A stretch of DNA of 41,794 bases from Planctomycetota bacterium (GTDB taxonomy: Bacteria > Planctomycetota > UBA1135 > UBA2386), in assembly GCA_016235155.1 (NCBI GenBank), contig JACRLW010000073.1, forward strand, positions 62,408 to 104,201, in the 5' to 3' direction. Below the pieces are notes generated by a model. It made no database searches. It saw only the letters and a program-made list of their open reading frames with translations, and was not told the DNA's origin. Position numbers and translations under genes: made by a program. The first letter of the stretch is position 1; the number at the start of each line of letters is the position of its first letter. Positions 16,101 through 24,732 of the stretch are shown one piece after another.

Positions 16101-19100
16101 GCGGTCGGAACCGCGCCCCGAGCGCCCCGCCGAAGGCTCGATCGGCTGATGCCAAGCATCGAGACACCAGTCCCATGCGTTTCCGTGCATGTCGCGCAAA
16201 CCCAAGGCGTTGGCGCGCAGCAACCCGACGGGATGGGGCGCACCAGCGGAGTGCTCGCCAAACCACGCGCACTCGCTGGTCAGCTCCTTCCCGCACCAAA
16301 ACTCCGTCGTCGTCCCTGCGCGGCAAGCCCATTCCCACTCGCGTTCCGTCGGCAAGCGGAAGTGCCAGCCCGGCGGCGGCTCGCAGCCGATGAGTTCCCT
16401 GGTTCGCGGCAGCACGGCCTGGTTCAGCCAGCGCGTGAAGGCCACGGCATCGAACCAGCACACGGCGACTGGATGCGCGGTCGTGAACTCCGTGTTGCTC
16501 GCTCGCGCCGCACTGTCGTAGCGACTCGGGTCGAAGGACACGGCCTCCTGGAGGCTTCGCTCCTTGCCCCGCCACCCGAAGCGATGCTGGGGATCGAAGA
16601 CCCGATACATCCCCACCGTCACCGGCACCGCCATCATCCAGAACGATCGGTCTTCCCCGTCTTCGCGGAACTCGATGCGCTTCCACAGCCGCTCGTCGCT
16701 CGCGGGCGGCTTCGCGAAGAGGTCCCTCTCGATCGCGCGATCGAGGCCCTGGCAGCGGATGACCCGGCGGACGCGGTCACACGAGAGCCCGAAGCGCCCG
16801 GCCGCGATCGCCGCCTCCTCCTCCATCAGGCAGCGATCGGTGCCCGAGCTCAGATGCGGCGCGGCCTGCTCGATCAACTCGAGTGCGCGTTCAGCGTCGT
16901 CGCGGGTCTCGATGCCGAAGTTCTCGGCGAAGCCATCCCAGAACCGCAGCTTGTCCGACGCTTCGCCGCGCTCGACCAGAGCGACGACCGCCTCGACCGG
17001 CGGACGGTCGGCACGGCCGAGTGCGCGCAGACCGAGGCGGCGGTCGATCTTCGCCAACGCGAACAGCCAGTCCTTCGCTCTCGCCCCCTGCCACGTCGTG
17101 CAGAGCGCGAGCGTCTCCGACCAGCGCGCGAGGTTCTGCGCGATCGACGCTTTGCGCTGCTCGAGCCACACCAGCATGCCCGCCAGGTCCTCCGCGAACC
17201 CCTCGCGCAACGCATCCGCCGCGAGGAAGTCCGCGAGCGACTGGATCGGGAAGCGGAGCTTGCGGTCAGAGTGGCGGTCGACGGGCTCGATCACCCCGCT
17301 GATGCGCAGGCGGTCGGCGAGGGTGCGCGATGCGGCCGTCGGCTTCCTGCTGAAGATCCAGGCGCGCGGGTTGCCGGCGCCGAGCGCGCTGCGCAGATCC
17401 GCCGGCAACTCGGCCTGGAACTGCGCGCCGAGCTTCGACCACCGGTGATCGGGTCCGACCAGTTCGCACTGCGCCACGCCGCGTTCGAGCATGAACAGCG
17501 CCAGACGGCCGAGAAGTCGCCGCGGCGACTCGAGCTCTTCGAAGGGCCGCTCCGCGCGGTGCTCGTTCGCGAGCAGGAAGCGCGCGAGCCAGTCGAGCGT
17601 CGCGTAGCGCGAGGCCGGCAGGCCCTCCAGTCCCTCGGCCGCGATGCGCAGCACGCAGAGCGTGAGCGCGAGCGGACAGCGGCAGACGATCGCGAGCGGG
17701 CGGCGACGGCCGAACTCCGCGACCACGGCCTCCGTCGCCGCGGCGACGTGGTCCGTTGCGCCCACGCCCTGCTCTGCGAGCCAACGCCAATGACCATGGA
17801 CCGCGGGCTTCTCGTGCAACACGCGGAACCAGTTGCGCACGAGCCGCTCCTGCCCCGCGTCATCCAGTTCGCAGACGCGCGCGACGACGAAGTCGTCGTC
17901 GAAGGGCTGAAAGCCGTCGGTCCGCGACGCGACCACGAGACATCCGCCGCCGAGTTGCGTGCCGAGCAGGCTGATCCGCTTCTCCGCGGCGGCGCGATCC
18001 TCGACCTCGTCGAGGCCGTCGAGCAGGAGTGCGATGCGTCCGCTCGCGCGCGCGCGCTCGATCCGCTCCCTGTGGAGGAACTGGGCGACGTTCGCGAGAT
18101 CGAGGACGTCCGTGAGCTTCGCGTCGAGCACGCTCTGGACCGTCAGGTAGACGGCGACCCAGCCGCGATCGAGCAGTTGCACCGCGAGGTGTCGCAGCAG
18201 GGTCGACTTGCCCGAGCCCGGCTCGCCGCAGAGCACGAAGCGCTGCACAAACGCGGGATCCTCGATCCAGCTCAGCAGCGGACGCGGGCCGGGCGCACCG
18301 CGCAGCGCGAACGCCGCAGCGTGCTCCGCGTCCTTGCCGCGCGCGACGGCGAGCTCGACGTAGAGCTCCTGCAGGACCTGTGCACCGTCGGCGTAGCCTT
18401 CGAGCGCCGACGGCAGGCGCAGCAGTTCCTTGCGCGAGGTCTCACGGAAGACGGCGAACGCACTGCCCGCGGTGTCGATGAAGGCCTCGACGTGCGGATC
18501 GTGCGCGAAGTGCCACAGGAGTCCGGCCCATTCACCCAACGACGCACGCGCGAGGCGCACGGCGTCGCCGAGTCGGCCCGGCGGCGACGCGCAGAGCTTC
18601 GTGAACACCGCCCTCGTCGCGATGCGACATGCCTGCGGGTTGATCGGCGTGCGCCACGCGACGACGTGTTCGGCGGCGTCGCCCAACGCGTGCAGCGTCG
18701 GCGCCGGGGTCCAGCACGAGTGGAGCATCAGGACGTGGGTGCGCGTGCGCTGCAGATCCGTCCGCAGTTCCACGAACGACAGTTCGCTGCGCGCACCGTC
18801 GATGCGAAAGCACAGCGCGGTTGCGGGGCACCATTTCGACGTCGCGCCGTCGAACACGGCATTGCTGTGTCCGACGAAGACGACCGCGTCGAAGCCGCCG
18901 CTCTTGTCCTTCTCACCGCGCAGCCAGGCACGCACGTCGTCGATCGTGCGTGCGTCCCGAGTCTGGATCGCCAGCGACGCGGCGCTCCAGCCTGGTGCGA
19001 CGACCGTCGCCTCGACGTACTCGATCTTCGCCAACGCCTCGCAGACTTCGCGCGTGATCTCGCGCACCGCCTCCGCCGTCACGCTCGTCAGCGCGTGATC

Positions 19101-19571
19101 GGGCGCTCCCTCCGCCCACTGCTGTTCGATGTCGCCGAGCAACACGAGCACGCGGAAGGCACCCGCGTCCTCGCCGCGCACGCCCGCAGGACGCACCGCC
19201 GATCCCGACAACCAGGTGCGCACCAGTTCGCAGCGCGCATCGAGGAACACCGGCTCGCCGCGGATGAGCAGGCCCTCCCATTCGAGCTCCGCAGCGGCGT
19301 GCGTCGGGTCGACGGCGAGGATCACGCGACGCCAGCCCGTCGTCGGTCGATCCTCGAGGCCGGCGACGATCGCGGCCCAGACTTCGCGACAGCCGACCTG
19401 CGTGCGCAGTGCCTCGGTCAACGCGCCGATGCCGTCGATCTCGAGCGTTCCGCGCACCTCGTCCTTCCCGGCCTCGAGCAAGCGCAAGCTCGCGCGCGCC
19501 GGCTCGTTCGCCACGCCCTCGACGACGAGCACCGCTTCGTCCGGATCGGGATGGAGTTCGGCAACCCTCAT
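15942..19571 (-). CDS. CHAT protease-NACHT NTPase-FGE-like receptor protein (gene B)
   Basis: 1209-residue paralogue of gene A with the same domain order. CHAT protease: ELEWEGLLI, His235 (VFVGHSNA) and Cys286 (MLHSCWTP). NACHT NTPase: Walker A CGEPGSGKST (Lys455), Walker B ALLLDGLDEVED (Asp518), then LRFPIQSLADFLAADAL. A helical region precedes the C-terminal FGE-like domain (SFWMMAVPVT, LPTEREWEWACRAGTTTEFW, GLRDMHGNAWDW, VLRGGS, GFRPVLA) and a tail almost identical to that of A. The NACHT and CHAT parts are clearly diverged from A, while the 3' end is nearly identical. An in-frame ATG at 19592 would add seven residues, but that ATG lies within the 16-nt element shared with gene A's upstream region, so I prefer 19571. 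Predicted cytoplasmic. Role inferred as a conflict or signalling sensor. Confidence 0.92.
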   Translation of the reverse strand: MRVAELHPDPDEAVLVVEGVANEPARASLRLLEAGKDEVRGTLEIDGIGALTEALRTQVGCREVWAAIVAGLEDRPTTGWRRVILAVDPTHAAAELEWEGLLIRGEPVFLDARCELVRTWLSGSAVRPAGVRGEDAGAFRVLVLLGDIEQQWAEGAPDHALTSVTAEAVREITREVCEALAKIEYVEATVVAPGWSAASLAIQTRDARTIDDVRAWLRGEKDKSGGFDAVVFVGHSNAVFDGATSKWCPATALCFRIDGARSELSFVELRTDLQRTRTHVLMLHSCWTPAPTLHALGDAAEHVVAWRTPINPQACRIATRAVFTKLCASPPGRLGDAVRLARASLGEWAGLLWHFAHDPHVEAFIDTAGSAFAVFRETSRKELLRLPSALEGYADGAQVLQELYVELAVARGKDAEHAAAFALRGAPGPRPLLSWIEDPAFVQRFVLCGEPGSGKSTLLRHLAVQLLDRGWVAVYLTVQSVLDAKLTDVLDLANVAQFLHRERIERARASGRIALLLDGLDEVEDRAAAEKRISLLGTQLGGGCLVVASRTDGFQPFDDDFVVARVCELDDAGQERLVRNWFRVLHEKPAVHGHWRWLAEQGVGATDHVAAATEAVVAEFGRRRPLAIVCRCPLALTLCVLRIAAEGLEGLPASRYATLDWLARFLLANEHRAERPFEELESPRRLLGRLALFMLERGVAQCELVGPDHRWSKLGAQFQAELPADLRSALGAGNPRAWIFSRKPTAASRTLADRLRISGVIEPVDRHSDRKLRFPIQSLADFLAADALREGFAEDLAGMLVWLEQRKASIAQNLARWSETLALCTTWQGARAKDWLFALAKIDRRLGLRALGRADRPPVEAVVALVERGEASDKLRFWDGFAENFGIETRDDAERALELIEQAAPHLSSGTDRCLMEEEAAIAAGRFGLSCDRVRRVIRCQGLDRAIERDLFAKPPASDERLWKRIEFREDGEDRSFWMMAVPVTVGMYRVFDPQHRFGWRGKERSLQEAVSFDPSRYDSAARASNTEFTTAHPVAVCWFDAVAFTRWLNQAVLPRTRELIGCEPPPGWHFRLPTEREWEWACRAGTTTEFWCGKELTSECAWFGEHSAGAPHPVGLLRANALGLRDMHGNAWDWCLDAWHQPIEPSAGRSGRGSDRVLRGGSCWVAADLCRSAYRYWYVPAFRFGGGDGFRPVLAAPLPRSGSVLEDR

Positions 19572-19580
19572 GGCGCGTGC

Positions 19581-19596
19581 GGCGCGGAGCATAGCG
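19581..19596 (-). promoter_or_regulatory. 16-nt element shared upstream of genes B and A, putative -10 region
   Basis: Second copy of CGCTATGCTCCGCGCC. The TATGCT hexamer (19593-19588) ends 16 nt before the preferred gene B start, which would give a very short leader. See the copy at 11244. Confidence 0.45.
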
Positions 19597-19658
19597 GGGC
19601 CCGGGCCTTGACCCCCCGCTGCGCCATCACCAGAATCCCGCGCGCTCGCTCGCTCGCC

Positions 19659-19664
19659 GGAGGA
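19659..19664 (+). promoter_or_regulatory. Ribosome-binding site supporting a TTG start
   Basis: GGAGGA, 7 nt before the TTG codon at 19672. It supports this rare start for the 148-residue protein. Confidence 0.7.
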
Positions 19665-19671
19665 CTTCCGC

Positions 19672-20118
19672 TTGAAGCTCGATCCCGTCTACCTGCTCGC
19701 TCCCGAGCCGCAGCGGAAACCCGCTGCTACCTGCAGTCGACGCACGCTTGCCGCGTGGACCATCGCGAGCGCCGTGCTCGGCTGGGCGTCGGGCACGTTC
19801 AGTGCGCGTGTCTGGTTCGACCGCGAACCAGCTCCCTCCGCCGCCGATGCCTCGCTCGCGTGGGCCCTCGAACTGCAGAGCGGTCCGTTGAGTGCATTGC
19901 TCGCGTCGTCAGACGGCTTTCTCGCGCGCGTCGTCACCTACGAGGATCCGCGCCTTCACCGCGGACTGCACCGGCTCTGCGACGCCGTGCTCTCCGACGA
20001 GTTCGGCCGCGACGACGAGCGCGCGACTCTCGCCCGCAAGCTCGCGATCGTGCTGCGCGCGATCCGCTGCGGTGACGAACTCACCGCACTTGCCGAGAAG
20101 CTGGAACGCGTGCGCTGA
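19672..20118 (+). CDS. Small single-pass membrane protein
   Basis: 148 residues, starting at TTG behind a good GGAGGA site. A short basic N-terminus (QRKPAATCSRR) precedes one hydrophobic segment at about residues 25-45 (TLAAWTIASAVLGWASG), so the ~100-residue remainder is probably periplasmic with N-in topology. The rest is helical and charged, with no motif I know. It is divergent from gene B across about 100 bp and starts a three-gene operon. Family unknown; a link to the CHAT-NACHT-FGE pair is possible by position only. Confidence 0.72.
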   Translation: MKLDPVYLLAPEPQRKPAATCSRRTLAAWTIASAVLGWASGTFSARVWFDREPAPSAADASLAWALELQSGPLSALLASSDGFLARVVTYEDPRLHRGLHRLCDAVLSDEFGRDDERATLARKLAIVLRAIRCGDELTALAEKLERVR

Positions 20119-20125
20119 AGCCCGC

Positions 20126-20395
20126 ATGCCCCGCAGCCCCTTCGACCCGCCCTTCAAGACGCCGGCGACCGTCCAGGAGGGCGGCTCGTTCGTGATCGAG
20201 GCGGGCAAGGGGACCGAAAAGGTCGAAGTCTCGGTGCCCGGTCACGGCATGCGCGTCGTGCGCATCGTCGACGGGCGCGGCGAGTTCCAGGTGCCGCCCG
20301 GCGTGCGCGGCGGCACGCCGATCTTCGTCGACGACGGCAGGGTCCCGAATCCCCACACGACGACGGTCTGGGTCGTCGGAGGACAGTCACCATGA
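20126..20395 (+). CDS. Small beta-rich protein of unknown function
   Basis: 89 residues, starting 7 nt after the preceding stop. The sequence alternates short Val/Gly strands (GSFVIEAGKG, KVEVSVPGHGMRVVRIVDG, TTTVWVVGG), suggesting a small beta-sandwich such as an Ig-like or carboxypeptidase-regulatory-like fold. There is no signal peptide and no cysteine. The stop overlaps the start of the next gene as ATGA, so it is coupled to the secreted protein downstream. No family recognised. Confidence 0.7.
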   Translation: MPRSPFDPPFKTPATVQEGGSFVIEAGKGTEKVEVSVPGHGMRVVRIVDGRGEFQVPPGVRGGTPIFVDDGRVPNPHTTTVWVVGGQSP

Positions 20396-21444
20396 AGACG
20401 CTCGTCTCTTCCGCGTTGCCTGCATCGCTGCTCCTCTCGGCGCTCGCCCAAGCCCAGAACCTCGCCGTTGTTCCGGCGGCGTATGCGAGCACCGACGCGC
20501 CGAGCCGCACGGTCCTGGTCACGCACGTTCCCGAGCGGACGCAGGTCGTGATCGACGTCGACCATCTTCAAGCACTCGCTGGCCGACGGATCCACGCCGT
20601 GCTCGTGCGGCGCGACGCGCGCCTTGCGTCGCCGCTCGCCGCGGGCACCTGGTCCGTCGCGCTTCGTGTCGGAGCTGCTGCGCGTTCCGCCGCCGACGCG
20701 CGACCGGACTACCTCGCGAACACGGTCGATCCGATCGAGGTCTTCCGCGGAACGCTCGCCACGCCCGCTTCGCCGGCGCCCTCGGGTACACCCGATTGGG
20801 GTGGAACGAACACCGTGCGCATCGACTTCGCGCAGCCCTTCGCCTACGCCGGCGGCGGGCTCGTCGTCGACTTCGAGAGCACGCCGCTCGGCTCAGACTG
20901 GTGGCCGATCGACGCGATCGACGAACCGATCGAGGGGCGCGTGACTCCGATCGGTTCGCCCTGCGGCCGCTTCGCCTCCTGGTCGTCGACGGCGCGCGCC
21001 GAGGCGAAGGAACTCGTCGTCGGCCGCACGGCGACGATCGGACTGCACGGCGACCCGAATGCCCCGGCACTGCTCCTGTTCGGGACGGAGATCCTGGGCT
21101 CGCCCTTGGACATGAGCGTGATCGGCGCGACGGGTTGCTCCCTGCACGTGCTGCCGTTCACCGCGCTGGGCACCGTGGTCGGCGCCCCGACGCACACGCC
21201 CGAGTTCGGCGGCCGTGCCTGGATCGACGTCCATCTCCCCGCCGATCAGGCCCTGCTCGCGGCGACGCTCGCGTTGCAGTGGTTCGAAGCCCAGTCCACC
21301 GGCTTCGCGTTCAGCGAGGCGATCGAGTGCGAACTCTCCGCCGCGACGCCGAGCCTCGGGATGGCGATCGTCGCCGGACAGGTCGCCGGCTCGCCGAGCG
21401 TTCGCTCGCACGGCGTTCCCGTCCTCGGCTTCGTCATCGACTGA
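20392..21444 (+). CDS. Secreted protein of unknown function
   Basis: 350 residues with a clear Sec signal peptide (MKTLVSSALPASLLLSALAQA, cleavage near residue 22). The mature part is beta-rich, with a mid-region like those of many planctomycete extracellular proteins (GTNTVRIDFAQPFAY) and an MSVIGATGCSLHVLP stretch followed by repeated beta-strand segments. No catalytic motif is visible. Third gene of the operon starting at 19672, overlapping the previous gene by 4 nt. Confidence 0.82.
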   Translation: MKTLVSSALPASLLLSALAQAQNLAVVPAAYASTDAPSRTVLVTHVPERTQVVIDVDHLQALAGRRIHAVLVRRDARLASPLAAGTWSVALRVGAAARSAADARPDYLANTVDPIEVFRGTLATPASPAPSGTPDWGGTNTVRIDFAQPFAYAGGGLVVDFESTPLGSDWWPIDAIDEPIEGRVTPIGSPCGRFASWSSTARAEAKELVVGRTATIGLHGDPNAPALLLFGTEILGSPLDMSVIGATGCSLHVLPFTALGTVVGAPTHTPEFGGRAWIDVHLPADQALLAATLALQWFEAQSTGFAFSEAIECELSAATPSLGMAIVAGQVAGSPSVRSHGVPVLGFVID

Positions 21445-21489
21445 ACACGCCGCGGCGCCGCGCACGAGCCGGCCGGTAGCATCCCCGCG

Positions 21490-22653
21490 ATGCGTCGCCT
21501 CGCGCTGCGCGCGACCGTGCTCGTCGTCAGCACCGCGGGTTGCCTCCTGCTCGCCGAACTCGCGTTCCGCGCCCTCGCTCCCCGACCCGACCAGGGCGAG
21601 CTCTTCTACGCCGACGCGCAGTACCGCGAGTTCGCGCTGGCGGAGCCGCTCACGCCCGAGACGCTCGCGCGGGCCGTGGAGCTGGTCGAGTCCGTGCCCG
21701 GCGCGCCGCGCTTCCGGCTGACCTTCAAGCCCGGCGCCACGGTCATGCTCTGCTACCGCGGCGAGGACGGCCGCGACGGCTTCGATGCGCGTGGTTGCGT
21801 CGAGGCGCGGATGAACGCGTGGGGCGTGCGCGACCGCGACGAACTGTGCGCGCCCAAGCCCGCGGGCCAGCGGCGCGTCGTCTGCGTCGGCGATTCGACG
21901 ACGTTCGGGTGGGGTGTGCGCGTCGAGGTCGCGTGGCCGCGCCGCGCCGAGGCGTTGCTTCGCGCGCGCGACGACTCGATCCGCGTCGTCAACTGCGGAG
22001 CCGCGGGCACGCTCGTACCCGACGAGTACGCCCACGCTCTCGCGAACCGCTTCGCGCGCTTCTCGCCGGACGTCGTGATCGCCACGCTCTGCGTCAACGA
22101 CCTGCTGCCGGTCAACGGCGGGATGTCGCACCTCGATCCGGAGAAACTCGCCGCGCGCGACGCCCCGCTCGCCGGGCTCCTCGGTGCGTCCACCTTCGCG
22201 ACGGCGCTCGCGCGCGCGCTGCGGCCCGATCCGCTGGCGCTCGATCCCGCGCGCGACGTCGTCGCCGAACTCCTGGCGCTCGCGCCCGAGTCGTACCCGC
22301 AGGACGTCGTTGCCTTCGGCCCGATCTTCTGGGACCGCGGCGTGCCGCAGCAGGCCCTGCGCGCGATGCGCGACTGGTGCCGCGCGCACGACGCCCGCTT
22401 CTGCGTCGCGATCTGGCCGTTCCTCCAACAGCTCGCCGCACGCGACACGCACCCGTTCCGCGGCATCCACGACCGCGTCGTCGGGTTCTGCCGCGCCGAG
22501 GACATCCCCTGCCTCGACCTGCTCGACGCCTTCGTCGGGCAGGACCCGCGCGCGCTCTGGGTCACGCCTCGCGACATGCACGGCAACGCGACCGCGCAGG
22601 CGATCGCGGCGCCGCGCTACGCCGAGTTCCTCGGCCACCTGCTCGACCGATGA
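21490..22653 (+). CDS. SGNH/GDSL-type hydrolase
   Basis: 387 residues. An N-terminal hydrophobic segment (about residues 5-28) acts as signal peptide or anchor. Block I is VGDSTTFGWGV with candidate nucleophile Ser136. A Gly-containing NCGAAGT stretch and LCVNDLLP supply blocks II and III. Near the C-terminus TPRDMHGNA carries an Asp-His pair consistent with block V. A TAGCAT hexamer (21478-21483) sits 6 nt before the ATG, suggesting a leaderless transcript. The stop overlaps the ClC gene start (ATGA). Similar in build to the truncated SGNH gene at 1-498. Likely periplasmic esterase or deacetylase; substrate unknown. Confidence 0.87.
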   Translation: MRRLALRATVLVVSTAGCLLLAELAFRALAPRPDQGELFYADAQYREFALAEPLTPETLARAVELVESVPGAPRFRLTFKPGATVMLCYRGEDGRDGFDARGCVEARMNAWGVRDRDELCAPKPAGQRRVVCVGDSTTFGWGVRVEVAWPRRAEALLRARDDSIRVVNCGAAGTLVPDEYAHALANRFARFSPDVVIATLCVNDLLPVNGGMSHLDPEKLAARDAPLAGLLGASTFATALARALRPDPLALDPARDVVAELLALAPESYPQDVVAFGPIFWDRGVPQQALRAMRDWCRAHDARFCVAIWPFLQQLAARDTHPFRGIHDRVVGFCRAEDIPCLDLLDAFVGQDPRALWVTPRDMHGNATAQAIAAPRYAEFLGHLLDR

Positions 22654-24722
22654 ACGGGTCCGCCGTTGACCGCGCCCCGCCCGGCGCGAATCCTTCGCGA
22701 AGAATGGCCGAACGCCGAGGCCTGCAACTCGACTCGATGTGGATCTACGTGCAGGCCGCGATCATCGGCGTGGTCGGCGGCGGAGTCGGTGTCGCGTTCC
22801 GCGCCGGCCTGGCCTGGATCGAGCACACGATGATGGGGCCGCGCGGCCCGGTGCTCGAACGGCTCGCCTGGTGGCAGAGCCTCCTCCTCCCCACGCTCGG
22901 CGGACTCTGCGCCGGCCTCTGCCTGCTCGCGATCCGCAACGTGCGCGGACCGTTCGGAATCGGCGACGTCGTCGAGATGGCCGCGACGCGGCGCGGCACG
23001 ATCCGGCCCCTGCACTCGCTCGTGCAGATCGTCTCGTCGGGCTTCTCGATCGCGACCGGCGGCAGCATCGGCCGCGAAGCCGCGAACACGCAGATCGGCA
23101 CGACGATGGCCGCCTTCCTCGGGCGCTTCGTCCCCAACTCGCCGCGCTCGCGCGTGGTGTTGCTCGGTTGCGGCATCGCCGCGGGTATGGCGAGCGCCTA
23201 CAAGGCGCCGATCGCGGCGGCGATCTTCGTGATGGAGGTCGTGCTCGGGAACTTCGCGATGGACGTGCTCGCGCCGATCGTCGTCGCGTCGGTGATCTCG
23301 ACGTTGATCACGCTCGCCGCGTTCGGCCGCGATCCGCTCTACGGCTACGGCGCACTCGAACTGACCGAGCCGTCGCTCGTGCTGTCGGCGGCGGTGCTCG
23401 GCGTGTTGTGCGGCTTCGGCGGCATCTTTTTCCGCAAGTCGCTCGACGCCGGCAAGCGCGTCTTCGACCTCGTGAGGGCGCCGCTCGCGGTCAAGATCGC
23501 GCTCGGCGGACTGGTCGTCGGCGCGATCGGCATCTGGTATCCCGAGACCTGGGGCAACGGCCAGTCGACGATCGACGCGCTCGCGCGACCCGAGACGATC
23601 CCCACGCTGCTGGTCCTCGCGACCCTGTTCCTGATGAAGATCGTCGCGACCGCGGCGACCGTCGGCTCGGGCGCGATCGGCGGCATCTTCACGCCGAACC
23701 TCGTCGTCGGCGCCGCGCTCGGCACCGCGTTCGCGCGCATCGTCGACAGCATCGTCGACGGCGACCACCACACGCACTTCGCGCTGGTCGGCATGGCCGG
23801 TCTCTGCGCGGCGACGGTGCACGCCCCCATCACGGCGATCCTGCTGATCTTCGAGATGACCGGCGACTACGACCTGATCCTGCCGCTGATGCTGTGCAGC
23901 ATCCTCGCGAGCATCACGGCGCGGCTGGTCGACCCGGACTCGATCTACACGGCGCGGCTGCGCGCGCGCGGGCACGGCGTCGATCACGGGCTCGAGGAAC
24001 TCGCCGTCCACACCAACTTCGTGCGCGACGTGATGCGCAAGGACCCGGCGACGGTCTCCGAGCACGCGACGCTCGACGACGTCCTCGACATCTTCAACGC
24101 GTCGCGGTGCGACACGGTCTACGTCGTCGACGCGAACCGACGCCTGCTCGGCCAGGTGCAGCTCCACGACGTGAAGCAGTTCATCAACGACCCGACGCCG
24201 GGTGCGGTCGTCATCGCCGCGGACCTCGCGACGCCGAGCGCCGTCGCGACGGCCGACGAATCGCTCGCCACGATCCTCGAGCTCTTCCACGACCCTGACC
24301 GCGACGAACTGCCGGTCGTGCGCAGCCGGCAGGACCCGTTGCTCGACGGTCGGGTCACCCGTCGCGACGTCGTCGCCACGTTCAGCGAGGAAGTGCTCGG
24401 CCGACGCAGCATGCGCGCGAAGCTGCGCGTCGCGGGGCGCAAGGAGTCGCGCTGGCTCGAACTGCCGCACGGCGCCGTGCTCGAGCGCATCAAGGTCCCC
24501 GTCGATCTCGCCGGCCGCTCGCTCGGTTCGCTCGACCTCACCGGCGCGCACGGCCTGCAGGTGCTCGTGCTCCTCGAGCGGGACGAACTCGGCCGCGAGC
24601 GCCGCGCCTACCCCGGCGCCGACAGCGTGCTTGCCGACGGCATGGACCTGGTCGTCTATGGCGCGCGCGAGGACGTCGATGCGTTCCTCGCGCTGCACGG
24701 CGGCAGCGCCGCGGCGACCTGA
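22650..24722 (+). CDS. ClC-family chloride channel/antiporter with CBS pair and RCK_C domain
   Basis: 690-residue membrane protein. The ClC core (residues ~30-440) carries the selectivity motifs GGSIGREAANTQIG (in place of the usual GREGP) near residue 136 and GSGAIGGIFTPNL near 338, with about ten hydrophobic segments. Two CBS domains (~455-580; VRDVMRKDPATVSEHATLDD, then the second repeat) follow, and the C-terminus (~605-685) resembles a TrkA_C/RCK_C domain (RIKVPVDLAGRSLGSLDLTG...GMDLVVYG). CBS domains usually bind adenine nucleotides and RCK_C domains small ligands, implying ligand-gated transport. The start at 22650 overlaps the previous stop; an internal ATG at 22704 is an alternative that begins closer to the first helix. 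Confidence 0.92.
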   Translation: MNGSAVDRAPPGANPSRRMAERRGLQLDSMWIYVQAAIIGVVGGGVGVAFRAGLAWIEHTMMGPRGPVLERLAWWQSLLLPTLGGLCAGLCLLAIRNVRGPFGIGDVVEMAATRRGTIRPLHSLVQIVSSGFSIATGGSIGREAANTQIGTTMAAFLGRFVPNSPRSRVVLLGCGIAAGMASAYKAPIAAAIFVMEVVLGNFAMDVLAPIVVASVISTLITLAAFGRDPLYGYGALELTEPSLVLSAAVLGVLCGFGGIFFRKSLDAGKRVFDLVRAPLAVKIALGGLVVGAIGIWYPETWGNGQSTIDALARPETIPTLLVLATLFLMKIVATAATVGSGAIGGIFTPNLVVGAALGTAFARIVDSIVDGDHHTHFALVGMAGLCAATVHAPITAILLIFEMTGDYDLILPLMLCSILASITARLVDPDSIYTARLRARGHGVDHGLEELAVHTNFVRDVMRKDPATVSEHATLDDVLDIFNASRCDTVYVVDANRRLLGQVQLHDVKQFINDPTPGAVVIAADLATPSAVATADESLATILELFHDPDRDELPVVRSRQDPLLDGRVTRRDVVATFSEEVLGRRSMRAKLRVAGRKESRWLELPHGAVLERIKVPVDLAGRSLGSLDLTGAHGLQVLVLLERDELGRERRAYPGADSVLADGMDLVVYGAREDVDAFLALHGGSAAAT

Positions 24723-24732
24723 CGCCCGCGAC

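Noticed and set aside
16149..20075. 1308-codon frame on the plus strand opposite gene B
   Set aside because: Antisense shadow of the CHAT-NACHT-FGE gene with no recognisable motif. Gene B has intact catalytic and P-loop motifs in the other strand.
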